A stretch of 14,883 nt of DNA. Origin: Lachnospiraceae bacterium UBA3845 (GTDB taxonomy: Bacteria; Bacillota; Clostridia; Lachnospirales; Lachnospiraceae). A program made the translations under genes and the position numbers. This document shows positions 1 through 6,820 of this stretch, piece after piece (position 1 is the stretch's first letter; every line of letters starts with the position of its first letter). The stretch spans positions 13,703 to 28,585 of the forward strand of contig DGHP01000023.1 in the NCBI GenBank assembly GCA_002392705.1, in the 5' to 3' direction. Under the pieces are notes generated by a model, which saw nothing but the letters and a program-made list of their open reading frames with translations, did not search any database and had not been told where the DNA came from.

Positions 1-564
1 CAGGAGGAGATCAAGCTGATCTACTCCCTCGTCAAGCCCGCTTACGCGATCCCGATCCACGGGGAATACCGGCACAGGGTCGCCCAGGCCAAGATTGCCA
101 GGATGCTGGGCTATGACGCGGAACATGTGATGATGCTCAAGAGCGGTGATGTGCTGGAGATCGGCGGCGAAAGCGCTGAAGTGACCGGACATGTGCAGAA
201 CGGCGGCATTCTGGTCGACGGTCTTGGAGTGGGCGATGTCGGAAATATCGTTCTCAGGGACCGGCAGCATCTGGCTGAGGACGGCATTATCATAGTTGTT
301 ATGACGCTTGGAAATGTATCCGGCGAGGTTCTTTCCGGTCCGGACATTGTCTCCAGAGGTTTTGTCTATGTGAGAGAGTCCGAAGAACTGATGGAGGAGG
401 CGCAGGAGGTCATCGAGGACGCGATCCGTTCTGCCATGTCCCGCAAGAGTTCCGACTGGGGCAGGATCAAGAACGCGATCCGGGATGATCTGAGCGATTT
501 TCTGTGGAAGAGGACCAAACGCAGTCCGATGATCCTTCCGATTATTATGGAAGTGGAAGAGTGA
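1..564 (+). CDS. rnj: Ribonuclease J, C-terminal part (5' end outside window)
   Basis: This is the last 187 codons of an RNase J, a metallo-beta-lactamase/beta-CASP enzyme with 5'-3' exo- and endonuclease activity in mRNA decay and rRNA maturation. The reading frame is open from base 1. Window residues 17-25 read IPIHGEYRH, matching the conserved C-terminal beta-CASP motif with its His-Gly-Glu. This is followed by the LGYD/GDVLEI linker and the RNase J C-terminal domain, ending MILPIIMEVEE, a typical family ending. The N-terminal metal-binding HxHxDH motif is not in the window, so catalytic competence cannot be judged. The stop is followed 36 bp later by trmR on the same strand, so the two are probably co-transcribed. 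RNase J1 and J2 paralogues cannot be told apart from this fragment. Confidence 0.95.
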   Translation, partial: QEEIKLIYSLVKPAYAIPIHGEYRHRVAQAKIARMLGYDAEHVMMLKSGDVLEIGGESAEVTGHVQNGGILVDGLGVGDVGNIVLRDRQHLAEDGIIIVVMTLGNVSGEVLSGPDIVSRGFVYVRESEELMEEAQEVIEDAIRSAMSRKSSDWGRIKNAIRDDLSDFLWKRTKRSPMILPIIMEVEE

Positions 565-600
565 CAGGCTGCTATGGTCCGGCGGTAAGAAGGCGCGTTT

Positions 601-1287
601 ATGATATACGATGAGAGACTGGCAGCTTTCCTTCATTCTCTGGATTCGGGAAACGGTTCCTTTCTGGATGATCTGCAGGCAGCTGCTTCCAGGGAAGGGG
701 TGCCGGTGATCCGGCAGGAAATGCAGAGTTTCCTGCAGGTATTTCTGGAGCTGAAGAAACCCTCCAGGATACTCGAGGTCGGAACTGCGGTCGGGTTTTC
801 CGCCCTTCTGATGGCTTCTTTCACGCCGCCGGACACACAGATTATCACAATTGAGAATTATGAGAAGCGGCTGGAGCAGGCGCGAAAGAACATAGCATCC
901 TCACCCTGGAGCAGCCGCGTGAAGCTGTTGGCGGAGGATGCGGCCATCGCCCTTAAGCGGCTCCCTGAGGAGCAGGGAGAAGAGGCCTTTGATTTCATTT
1001 TCATGGATGCAGCCAAAGCCCAGTATATCCACTTTCTTCCGGATGTTCTGAGACTGCTGGCCCCGGGCGGGATCCTGATCTCGGATAATGTACTGCAGGA
1101 CGGGGTGATTCTGGAGTCCCACTACGCGGTGGAGCGGCGCGACCGCACCATCTATAAGCGGATGAGGGAGTACCTGTATGCGCTCAGGCATACGGACAGC
1201 CTGGTCACTTCCATCGTGCCGATCGGGGACGGAGCCGCAGTGAGCGTTAAAAAGACGCAGGGCGGATCATCCGGCCTTCACGCCTAA
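601..1287 (+). CDS. trmR: tRNA 5-hydroxyuridine methyltransferase TrmR-like (class I SAM O-methyltransferase)
   Basis: A 228-residue class I SAM-dependent O-methyltransferase of the YrrM/TrmR type. Motif I is LEVGTAVGFS (residues 58-67), an acidic SAM-ribose residue lies at E85 (TIENYEKR), and FDFIFMDAAKAQY (130-142) and ILISDNV (158-164) carry the D136/D162/N163 set that binds the metal in this family. In B. subtilis, TrmR methylates 5-hydroxyuridine at wobble position 34 of tRNA to 5-methoxyuridine. A small-molecule catechol-type O-methyltransferase has the same fold, but the immediate downstream partner is a U32 protein of the kind that makes ho5U, which favours the tRNA role. The ATG has a modest SD (AAGAAGG, 587-593). 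The gene sits 36 bp after RNase J and about 100 bp before trhP, in one apparent operon. Confidence 0.85.
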   Translation: MIYDERLAAFLHSLDSGNGSFLDDLQAAASREGVPVIRQEMQSFLQVFLELKKPSRILEVGTAVGFSALLMASFTPPDTQIITIENYEKRLEQARKNIASSPWSSRVKLLAEDAAIALKRLPEEQGEEAFDFIFMDAAKAQYIHFLPDVLRLLAPGGILISDNVLQDGVILESHYAVERRDRTIYKRMREYLYALRHTDSLVTSIVPIGDGAAVSVKKTQGGSSGLHA

Positions 1288-1375
1288 TCTGCGGGCAGAG
1301 AGCTGAATGGATGGAGACATGCAGCCGGAATTTAGGATGCCGTTTGCGGACTTAGGGCAAAAAAGGCAGGGCAAC

Positions 1376-1382
1376 AGAGGAG
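1376..1382 (+). promoter_or_regulatory. Ribosome binding site that sets the trhP start
   Basis: AGAGGAG lies 8 nt before the ATG at 1391. The in-frame upstream ATG at 1307 has only a poor purine stretch before it, and the extra 28 residues it would add precede the conserved U32 N-terminus (ELLIPASGLEVL). The start at 1391 is therefore preferred. Confidence 0.75.
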
Positions 1383-1390
1383 ACAGACAG

Positions 1391-2650
1391 ATGCATCAGG
1401 AAGGAAAGCTGCCGGAGCTGCTGATCCCGGCCTCCGGTCTGGAGGTGCTGAAAACAGCGGTTCTGTTTGGGGCAGATGCGGTCTATATCGGAGGGGAAGC
1501 GTTCTCTCTCAGGGCAAAAGCCAGGAACTTTACGCAGGAGGAGATGGCGGAAGGAATCCGCTTCGCCCACGAACATGGTGTGAAGGTCTACGTCACGGTC
1601 AATATTCTGGCCCACAACGAGGATCTGGAGGAAGCGGATGAATATCTTGCCTTTCTGAACACGGTCCGCCCGGATGCCCTGCTTGTGGCGGATCCCGGAC
1701 TCTTTATGAGGGCGCGGAAGATCTGTCCGCAGATCGATCTGCATATTTCCACCCAGGCCAACAATGTGAATTATGAAACCTTCCTTTTCTGGCGGGAACT
1801 TGGAGCGAAGCGCGTGGTCTGCGGCAGAGAGCTGTCCCTGAAGGAGATCCGCCAGATCCGTGAAAGGATCCCGGATGACCTGGAGATTGAGGCTTTTGTT
1901 CACGGCGCCATGTGTATCTCTTATTCCGGACGCTGCCTGATGTCGAATTTCTTTACGGGAAGGGATGCCAACCGGGGTGCCTGCACGCACCCCTGCCGCT
2001 GGAAGTACAGCGTGGTCGAGGAGACCAGGCCGGGAGAATACATGCCGGTCTATGAGAATGAACGCGGGACCTATATTTTTAATTCAAAGGACCTGTGCAT
2101 GATCGAACACATACCGGACATGATCGCGGCGGGGATCGATTCTCTGAAGATCGAAGGCCGTATGAAGACTGCCCTCTATGTGGCTTCAGCGGCGCGTACC
2201 TACCGGAAGGCTCTGGACGATTACGCCAGGGGCCTGCAGGTCTATGAAAAGAACATGGACTGGTACCGGGAGCAGATCCGCGACTGTACCTACCGGAGCT
2301 TTACCACAGGCTTCTTTTACGGAAAACCGGGGAATGACGCGCAGATCTATGACAGCAATACATATGTCAACAATTACACTTATCTGGGAACGGTGCAGGG
2401 CTTCCGGGAACTGGAGGGCAGCAGATACATAGAGATCACCCAGAAGAATAAATTCTGCGTCGGAGACCTGATCGAGATCATGAAGCCGGACTGCAGCAAT
2501 ATCACTGCCAGGGTTCTGGATATCCGGAATGAGGACGGGGAGAAGATGGATTCCTGTCCGCACTCCAGACAGAAGCTGCTGATCGGGCTGAGCGCGCAGG
2601 CTGACCTCTATGACATCCTGAGACAGAAGACGGCGGACACGGCAGTATAG
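1391..2650 (+). CDS. trhP: Peptidase U32-family tRNA hydroxylation protein TrhP
   Basis: From the start at 1391 the protein has 419 residues, close to the length of B. subtilis YrrO (TrhP2). The U32 N-terminal barrel begins ELLIPASGLEVLKTAVLFGA (residues 9-28), followed by ADAVYIGG. The U32 signature HGAMCISYSGRC (171-182) continues into a segment with C198 and C202. The four cysteines at 175, 182, 198 and 202 fit an Fe-S cluster site as in other U32 RNA-hydroxylating enzymes. The C-terminal part (TTGFFYG, then DSNTYVNNYTYLGTV) enters the U32 C-terminal beta domain. Known role: prephenate-dependent formation of 5-hydroxyuridine at U34 of tRNAs, the substrate of TrmR encoded just upstream. Older annotation calls such proteins collagenase-like proteases; nothing here supports secretion. 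B. subtilis has two adjacent U32 genes; only one is present here. Confidence 0.87.
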   Translation: MHQEGKLPELLIPASGLEVLKTAVLFGADAVYIGGEAFSLRAKARNFTQEEMAEGIRFAHEHGVKVYVTVNILAHNEDLEEADEYLAFLNTVRPDALLVADPGLFMRARKICPQIDLHISTQANNVNYETFLFWRELGAKRVVCGRELSLKEIRQIRERIPDDLEIEAFVHGAMCISYSGRCLMSNFFTGRDANRGACTHPCRWKYSVVEETRPGEYMPVYENERGTYIFNSKDLCMIEHIPDMIAAGIDSLKIEGRMKTALYVASAARTYRKALDDYARGLQVYEKNMDWYREQIRDCTYRSFTTGFFYGKPGNDAQIYDSNTYVNNYTYLGTVQGFRELEGSRYIEITQKNKFCVGDLIEIMKPDCSNITARVLDIRNEDGEKMDSCPHSRQKLLIGLSAQADLYDILRQKTADTAV

Positions 2651-2706
2651 AAATGTACCGCCGCTGAGATGCGTCATACGTGCGCAGCACGGATGGTCTA
2701 CTCTGT

Positions 2707-2751
2707 ACGCTATTCCACTAAGGCAGCAGAGCTGCCAGGTGGAATATGCGT
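2707..2751. other. Long imperfect hairpin in the trhP 3' region
   Basis: Three nested perfect stem segments: ACGC (2707-2710) with GCGT (2748-2751), ATTCCAC (2712-2718) with GTGGAAT (2739-2745), and GGCAGC (2722-2727) with GCTGCC (2731-2736) around an AGA loop. They are interrupted by small internal loops. No T-run follows, so this is not itself an intrinsic terminator. It lies between the trhP stop and the terminator at 2790 and could protect the mRNA 3' end or be part of a repeat. Function unknown. Confidence 0.6.
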
Positions 2752-2789
2752 GTGGTCTGATGTGTGGAGGGCCGTGAATAGTATCGAGA

Positions 2790-2820
2790 GGGGAGCCTTC
2801 ATCGGCTCCCCTTACTTTTT
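2790..2820 (+). terminator. Intrinsic terminator of the rnj-trmR-trhP unit
   Basis: A perfect 8-bp stem, GGGGAGCC (2790-2797) and GGCTCCCC (2804-2811), with a 6-nt loop is followed by TTACTTTTT. It lies about 140 nt after the trhP stop, and the next gene is on the opposite strand. Confidence 0.88.
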
Positions 2821-2833
2821 ACGTAATTATTAC

Positions 2834-2856
2834 CTGCGCGATAATGACTTGCGCAG
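2834..2856. other. Small hairpin in convergent intergenic region
   Basis: CTGCGC (2834-2839) and GCGCAG (2851-2856) form a perfect 6-bp stem with an 11-nt loop. No T-run follows. It is one of several inverted repeats packed between trhP and dprA. Confidence 0.4.
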
Positions 2857-2868
2857 AGGTGTGAATTC

Positions 2869-2939
2869 TATATTAGGGAAACGCTGATTTATTCTGACTG
2901 ACAGCTTTTAATGCCGTAGAATCAGCATTTCCCTATATA
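2869..2939. repeat. MITE-like inverted repeat (about 70 bp)
   Basis: The left arm (2869-2889) carries TATATTAGGGAAACGCTGATT. The right arm (2920-2939), read on the other strand, is TATATAGGGAAATGCTGATT. The arms match except for one C/T difference and one extra T. The central loop (2890-2919) is unrelated. The ends are AT-rich with TA dinucleotides, and no T-run follows on either strand, so a plain terminator is unlikely. The arrangement resembles the paired ends of a miniature inverted-repeat element or a remnant of insertion sequence ends. No transposase is present and the family is not identified. Confidence 0.55.
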
Positions 2940-2941
2940 AT

Positions 2942-2966
2942 CTTTGGGCGCGTAATGCGCTCAAAG
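2942..2966. terminator. Hairpin, possible weak terminator between trhP and dprA
   Basis: CTTTGGGCGC (2942-2951) pairs with GCGCTCAAAG (2957-2966): ten positions with one G-T wobble, around a GTAAT loop. On the + strand it is followed by CCGGATTTTT; on the - strand (downstream of dprA) by ATTATATA. Either reading gives only a weak U-tract, so termination is possible but uncertain. Confidence 0.4.
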
Positions 2967-2972
2967 CCGGAT

Positions 2973-2990
2973 TTTTGACCCTGGCATCAT
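2973..2990. repeat. 18-bp direct repeat, copy 1 (downstream of dprA)
   Basis: TTTTGACCCTGGCATCAT begins 7 bp beyond the dprA stop. A copy in the same orientation, differing at one base, lies at 6260-6277 upstream of comM. The two bracket the comM-dprA segment. Confidence 0.7.
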
Positions 2991-2997
2991 CATATAT

Positions 2998-4263
2998 TCA
3001 TCCATAATTTCCTGCCGTACCTGCATAGCGGTTCCTGGAAAGTTCCACGGCGCAGTTTTTGAGCTGCAGCTGCACCAGGATCTGCAGGGTCCGGATGAGT
3101 GGCAGGGAGGCCTTTGCGGCGATTTCCTCCGCGCCTGCGGCGTCTGAGGTCAGGACATTGAAAACCGCCTGCTCTTCAGGGGACAGGCCCGCCGGAGCTT
3201 TTGAGCAGGCTCCGGCGCATTTTTCTCTGCGTCCGGTCCTTTTCAGGCCGATGGAGACCGAGAGATTCTCCAGCAGATTGTCCGGGGAGAGGATAATGCC
3301 CGCCCCCTGCTCGATCAGCCGGTTGCAGCCGAGGCTGAGGCGGTCGCCGCAGCGGCCGGGAACAGCGTAGACATCTTTTCCCTGTTCAAGAGCCAGATCC
3401 GCGGTGATGAGGGAGCCGCTTTTTTCCCGGGCTTCCACCACGACTACCGCATCGGCAAGACCTGAGATCAAACGGTTGCGGACCGGAAAATTGCCCCGTA
3501 TGGGACGGGTACCCGGAGCATATTCGGAGAGAATTCCTCCGTGCGCCGGAAGGCTGCTGTACAGCTCTGTGTGTTCAGGCGGATAACAGATATCCACTCC
3601 GCAGCCAAGAACCGCGTAGCTGCTTCCTCCGTTCTTAATGCAGGCAGACTGGGCTGCTCCGTCGATCCCGACCGCCATGCCGCTGATGATCTGGCAGCCC
3701 TGCTCTGTCAGGACCCGGCTGAGCAGGTCAGCCATCTGGTATCCGTAATTGCTGCAGCAGCGGGCTCCTATTACGGCAACCGAGATTTTTACCGGATCCG
3801 GCAGCCGGCCCCGGTAAAAGAGTCCGAAGGGGCAGTCAGGAAGATGGCGCAGGGAAGGCGGGAAATCCGGATGCGTGCTGCTTACAAAAGAGATCCCTTT
3901 CTGCTTGAGCGCCTCGGACAGCTGCTCCGGACTTTTTGACTGTTTGTGGGCAGCCAGGGAGCCGGCCCATTTCAGACCTGCCTGCGAGCCAGTCTTTTTC
4001 CAGGGGTCCAGGGCGGAGACGGGAGCCTGATATATGTCCCTGACAGAGCCGAAATAGCGCAGAAGCGCGGTAATTGCGCTCCGGTAAAGGTCCGGGCAGC
4101 TGCAGAGCCAGAGCCAGTAAGCTTCCTCCTCCATCATGCCGGGAGCCTGCCCGCTGTCATTTTCCATGTATTCGGCCTGCGTTTTCCGTTCCGGTGAAGG
4201 ATCCTGCCGGGAATGAAGAAGAGAAGCACCGGATGCCGCACGATCGGAAGGGTAGGCTTTCAC
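2998..4263 (-). CDS. dprA: DNA-processing protein DprA (RecA loader in transformation)
   Basis: A 421-residue DprA/Smf. The Rossmann-type core spans about residues 162-325, with VIGAR (164-168), SGMAVGID (194-201), AVLGCGVDICYP (217-228), FPVRNRLISGL (259-269), KSGSLITA (281-288) and VPG (301-303). A C-terminal winged helix (about 360-415) starts at SPEEQAVF. N-terminal residues 45-110 resemble the SAM-like extension seen in many Firmicutes. DprA binds incoming single-stranded DNA and loads RecA. The start is a GTG with a strong SD (AAAGGAG, 4280-4274). Later in-frame ATGs at 4167 and 4137 have weaker SDs and would remove 32 or 42 residues, most of a low-complexity N-terminus that looks non-conserved. 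In Firmicutes dprA commonly sits next to topA; here it is near topA but inverted. Confidence 0.93.
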   Translation of the reverse strand: MKAYPSDRAASGASLLHSRQDPSPERKTQAEYMENDSGQAPGMMEEEAYWLWLCSCPDLYRSAITALLRYFGSVRDIYQAPVSALDPWKKTGSQAGLKWAGSLAAHKQSKSPEQLSEALKQKGISFVSSTHPDFPPSLRHLPDCPFGLFYRGRLPDPVKISVAVIGARCCSNYGYQMADLLSRVLTEQGCQIISGMAVGIDGAAQSACIKNGGSSYAVLGCGVDICYPPEHTELYSSLPAHGGILSEYAPGTRPIRGNFPVRNRLISGLADAVVVVEAREKSGSLITADLALEQGKDVYAVPGRCGDRLSLGCNRLIEQGAGIILSPDNLLENLSVSIGLKRTGRREKCAGACSKAPAGLSPEEQAVFNVLTSDAAGAEEIAAKASLPLIRTLQILVQLQLKNCAVELSRNRYAGTAGNYG

Positions 4264-4577
4264 TGTCTGTCAACTCCTTTCTGTGTGTATACTCTCCTGC
4301 GAAGTTCACAGCGGAGGCCTGGAACTGTGCAGGACTGTCAGGCACCATGTTCTGCCGGCTGTTCAGCAGGGATGGCCTGTTCTGTACGCTGCTGTACATT
4401 AAAGCTGCGCCTGTTTGCAGGGAAACGCTGCGCGGGACTGCGTCTACGCTGCCGCTTCGGGTCTGCGCTTCACTTCGGGTCTGCACTCCGTTTCGGCCGG
4501 TCCAAAGCTGGCGTCCACCGGACGTTGTGGACCAGTGCTGACCATGTGCCACTGGCACGCAGCACCGTTCAGCGCCC
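4264..4577. other. 314-bp gap between comM and dprA with short repeats and palindromes
   Basis: No convincing gene is visible. The gap holds an 18-bp tandem duplication beginning CTTCGGGTCTGC (4455-4472 and 4473-4490, 15 of 18 identical). It also has a perfect 13-bp palindrome GTGCCACTGGCAC (4546-4558), a stem CGTCC/GGACG (4512-4524), and a TGTAC/GTACA inverted repeat (4383-4398). No T-run follows these, so no terminator for comM is evident, and I see no good sigma-A promoter for dprA. The open frames across it look like chance, with biased Ser/Arg/Thr composition and no recognisable motif. Confidence 0.5.
4274..4280 (-). promoter_or_regulatory. Ribosome binding site supporting the GTG start of dprA
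   Basis: On the - strand AAAGGAG precedes GTG at 4263 by 10 nt. It is the best SD match near any candidate start of dprA. Confidence 0.65.
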
Positions 4578-6188
4578 TCAGTATTTTCTCAGGGCATCCT
4601 CCCAGTATTTCCGGTCCACTGCCCGGAAGGAGACGGCTTCCATGATATGGCCGGGAAGGATTTCCTCAGATCCGTCCAGATCCGCGATTGTGCGGGATAC
4701 GCGCAGAATTCTGCAGTAGGAGCGGGCGGTCAGGGACATCCTGTCATAGATCTCCCGGATCAGATCCCGGGAGTCCGGGCTGAGACATCCGTACAGAAGA
4801 AGCTGGCCGGAGGGAAGATTCCCATTGTATTTCCATGAACAGGAGGCATAGCGCTCTGCTTGTATGCGGATGGCCCGGCTGACGCGTTTTCGGATCGCCT
4901 CGGAACTCTCGGAGGGCGTTTCTTCCGTCAGCTCCTCATATTCTACTTTTCTTGCTTCCACGCACATGTCGATCCTGTCCAGCAGAGGCATGCTGATTTT
5001 GGAGAGATAGCGCCGGATCTGTGCCGGGGAGCAGCTGCATTTTGTCCGGTCCGGGAAATATCCGCATCGGCAGGGGTTCATGGAGGCAACCAGGATGAAA
5101 CGGGCAGGGAAGACGAAGGTGCCGAGCGAGCGGGAGATGTGGATCTCCCCGTCCTCGAGAGGCTGGCGGAGACATTCCAGCACTGTCCTGTTGAATTCCG
5201 GAAGCTCGTCCAGGTAAAGGACTCCGCCGCTGGCGAGGCTGACTTCACCGGGATGAGGCGGGGAGCCTCCCCCGCACAGTGCCGGGCCGGTGATGGTGTG
5301 ATGGGGAGAACGGAAAGGCCGGGAGCTGATAAGACCCGTATCCTCCGGCAGAAGGCCTGCGATGGAATGGATCTTGGTGATTTCCAGGGCTTCCTCCAGG
5401 CTCATCTCAGGCAGGATAGAGGCGATCCGCCTTGCCGTCATTGTCTTTCCGGCGCCGGGAGGTCCGATCATGAGCAGGTTATGAAAACCGGATACGGCGA
5501 TCTCTGCTGCCCGCCGCAGCATGGCCTGTCCCCGCAGATCGGAAAAGTCCGGCTCTTTTTTCTTCTGCGCTTTTCCGGGCTTCCGTCCACTGGTAGGTCC
5601 GGCCTGTTTCAGGGGCGGAAGAGGATCCTTCGGCGGTTCGTAGCGGATATCCTCATCCAGGCGCGGTTTAACAGCAGCACAATCGGTCAGGAAGCGGATG
5701 ACCTGGTTCAGGCAGTCTGCGCCGAGGACGGATACATCCTTGATGGCGGATCCCTCCTGCAGGTTCCTGTGGGGAAGGATAACTCTGTCACAGCCGAAGG
5801 AGCGGGCGCAGGATACGATCTCCAGGACGCCGCGGACTGGTTTGATCTCCCCGTTAAGGCCCAGCTCCCCGAGAAAGAGGATCCCGCTGAGCGCCTCCTG
5901 CGGAAAGAATCCGTAGGCCCCGAGCACGGACAGGGCAATGGCCAGATCAAATATGGAGCCGCCTTTGTGCTGGGAGGCAGGCGCCAGATTGACCGTAATA
6001 TGCCGCACGCCCAGAAATACGCCGCTGTTTCTGAGGGCGGACCGGACACGCTCCGAGGCTTCTCTCGTCTCTGAAGCCAGAAAGCCGACCATGGTAAACA
6101 TGGGCAGCCCGTCGGAGACATCTGTTTCAACAGTAACCTTTCTGCTGGAAATGCCGTCAATGAAGGCGGAAGCGGCTGTACTGTACAT
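4578..6188 (-). CDS. comM: YifB/ComM-family Mg-chelatase-like AAA+ ATPase (branch-migration helicase)
   Basis: A 536-residue ComM/YifB. An N-terminal Lon-protease-like ChlI domain spans about 1-165 (VGFLASETREASERVRSAL at 34-52; VNLAPA at 66-71). A charged linker (about 180-215, GRKPGKAQKKKEP) follows, then the AAA+ module with Walker A GPPGAGKT (242-249), Walker B GGVLYLDELPEF (321-332) and ASMNPCRCG (368-376). C373, C375, C384 and C386 form a CxC-x8-CxC pattern common in the family. PLLDRID (401-407) matches the arginine-finger region, and a C-terminal Mg-chelatase helical domain ends the protein. In Vibrio, ComM is a hexameric helicase that extends heteroduplex during transformation. The ATG has an SD, AGGAG, at 6202-6198. 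Its pairing with dprA fits this role. The length is slightly above the usual figure of about 510. Confidence 0.93.
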   Translation of the reverse strand: MYSTAASAFIDGISSRKVTVETDVSDGLPMFTMVGFLASETREASERVRSALRNSGVFLGVRHITVNLAPASQHKGGSIFDLAIALSVLGAYGFFPQEALSGILFLGELGLNGEIKPVRGVLEIVSCARSFGCDRVILPHRNLQEGSAIKDVSVLGADCLNQVIRFLTDCAAVKPRLDEDIRYEPPKDPLPPLKQAGPTSGRKPGKAQKKKEPDFSDLRGQAMLRRAAEIAVSGFHNLLMIGPPGAGKTMTARRIASILPEMSLEEALEITKIHSIAGLLPEDTGLISSRPFRSPHHTITGPALCGGGSPPHPGEVSLASGGVLYLDELPEFNRTVLECLRQPLEDGEIHISRSLGTFVFPARFILVASMNPCRCGYFPDRTKCSCSPAQIRRYLSKISMPLLDRIDMCVEARKVEYEELTEETPSESSEAIRKRVSRAIRIQAERYASCSWKYNGNLPSGQLLLYGCLSPDSRDLIREIYDRMSLTARSYCRILRVSRTIADLDGSEEILPGHIMEAVSFRAVDRKYWEDALRKY

Positions 6189-6259
6189 AGATCGTTTCTC
6201 CTGTGAAGATGGGGGGACAAGTCATAATAAGATTACGCCAGGAGCAAAATGGTCATCAC

Positions 6260-6277
6260 TTTTGACCCAGGCATCAT
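6260..6277. repeat. 18-bp direct repeat, copy 2 (upstream of comM)
   Basis: TTTTGACCCAGGCATCAT matches the copy at 2973-2990 in 17 of 18 positions, in the same orientation. Here it is preceded by GGTCA, which with TGACC forms a small inverted repeat (6251-6267). It lies 72 bp upstream of the comM start. Confidence 0.7.
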
Positions 6278-6321
6278 AAGATGAGCTGAAGCTGAGAAGG
6301 ATAATGGAGAGTCCGGGAAAA

Positions 6322-6523
6322 AAGAGAGAACAAGGGAAGATCAGACAGTCCTGAGGAAAACTAAGAAAGAACAAAGGAAGATCAGACAGGCCTGAGGAAG
6401 ATAAGAAAGAACAAGGGAAGATCAGACAGGCCTGAGGATAATAAGAAAGAACAAGAGAAGATCAGACAGGTCTGAGAAAAATAAGAAAGAACATGTGAAA
6501 AGTAAGACAGACCTGAGAAAAAT
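6322..6523. repeat. Minisatellite: about five tandem copies of a 40-bp purine-rich unit
   Basis: Units start at 6322, 6363, 6403, 6443 and 6483 and are 40-41 bp long. The common core runs AAGAAAGAACAAGGGAAGAT and then CAGACAGGCCTGAGGA. The middle three copies are nearly identical; the first and last have diverged. After 6523 the purine bias continues as degenerate sequence to about 6580. Each unit carries a small dyad at TCAGAC..CTGA, perfect in the fourth copy (TCAGAC AG GTCTGA). The 40-bp period and in-frame stops rule out a coding repeat. The + strand is strongly purine-rich. It lies between divergent comM and topA. No spacers separate the units, so it is not a CRISPR array. Confidence 0.88.
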
Positions 6524-6760
6524 AAAAGAGAGTAAAAAATAAAATATGGTATGAGAGGAAAAATAAGATAGAGAAGAAAAGAGAGCCTGAAAACGTACAG
6601 AGATCAGAGAAATGCCCGCGGAGCCCATGGACGACAGAGCAGAGAAATGTATAGGGTACTTATAACACAGACCGGATAACTGTGCAAGAGCAAAATTAAA
6701 AGCTGCCCAGTCCTGAATCTGCTGTCAGCAGGCGGCTGCGCGGCAGAAGAAAAATCCAGT
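6524..6760. other. Unassigned non-coding stretch before the topA promoter
   Basis: No gene is recognised. The first part is decayed purine-rich sequence continuing from the minisatellite. Short stems are seen at CACAG/CTGTG (about 6666-6684) and CTGCT/AGCAG (6719-6731). It could hold a small RNA ending at the 6821-6850 terminator, but I see no clear promoter. Confidence 0.35.
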
Positions 6761-6789
6761 TTGACGGGAGGAAATCTCTGTGTTATTAT
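6761..6789 (+). promoter_or_regulatory. Sigma-A-type promoter of topA
   Basis: TTGACG (6761-6766), a 17-bp spacer, then TATTAT (6784-6789). Transcription is expected to start near 6796, giving a leader of about 80 nt. Confidence 0.75.
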
Positions 6790-6820
6790 CTTGCCCGAAT
6801 GCGTTTTTTATGCAGGACAC

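Noticed and set aside
2669..2887. 72-residue + strand frame after trhP
   Set aside because: It runs through the terminator and hairpins and shows no protein motif or good SD.
4157..4558. 133-residue - strand frame in the comM-dprA gap
   Set aside because: It overlaps the dprA start by about 100 bp in another frame, with biased Ser/Arg/Thr composition and no recognisable domain.
6322..6523. Possible CRISPR array
   Set aside because: The 40-bp units are contiguous with no unique spacers, and no cas genes are present.
6422..6628. Hydrophobic 68-residue frame on the - strand over the minisatellite
   Set aside because: It is the pyrimidine-rich complement of the repeats read as Phe/Leu/Ser. No SD, and the 40-bp period changes frame at each unit.
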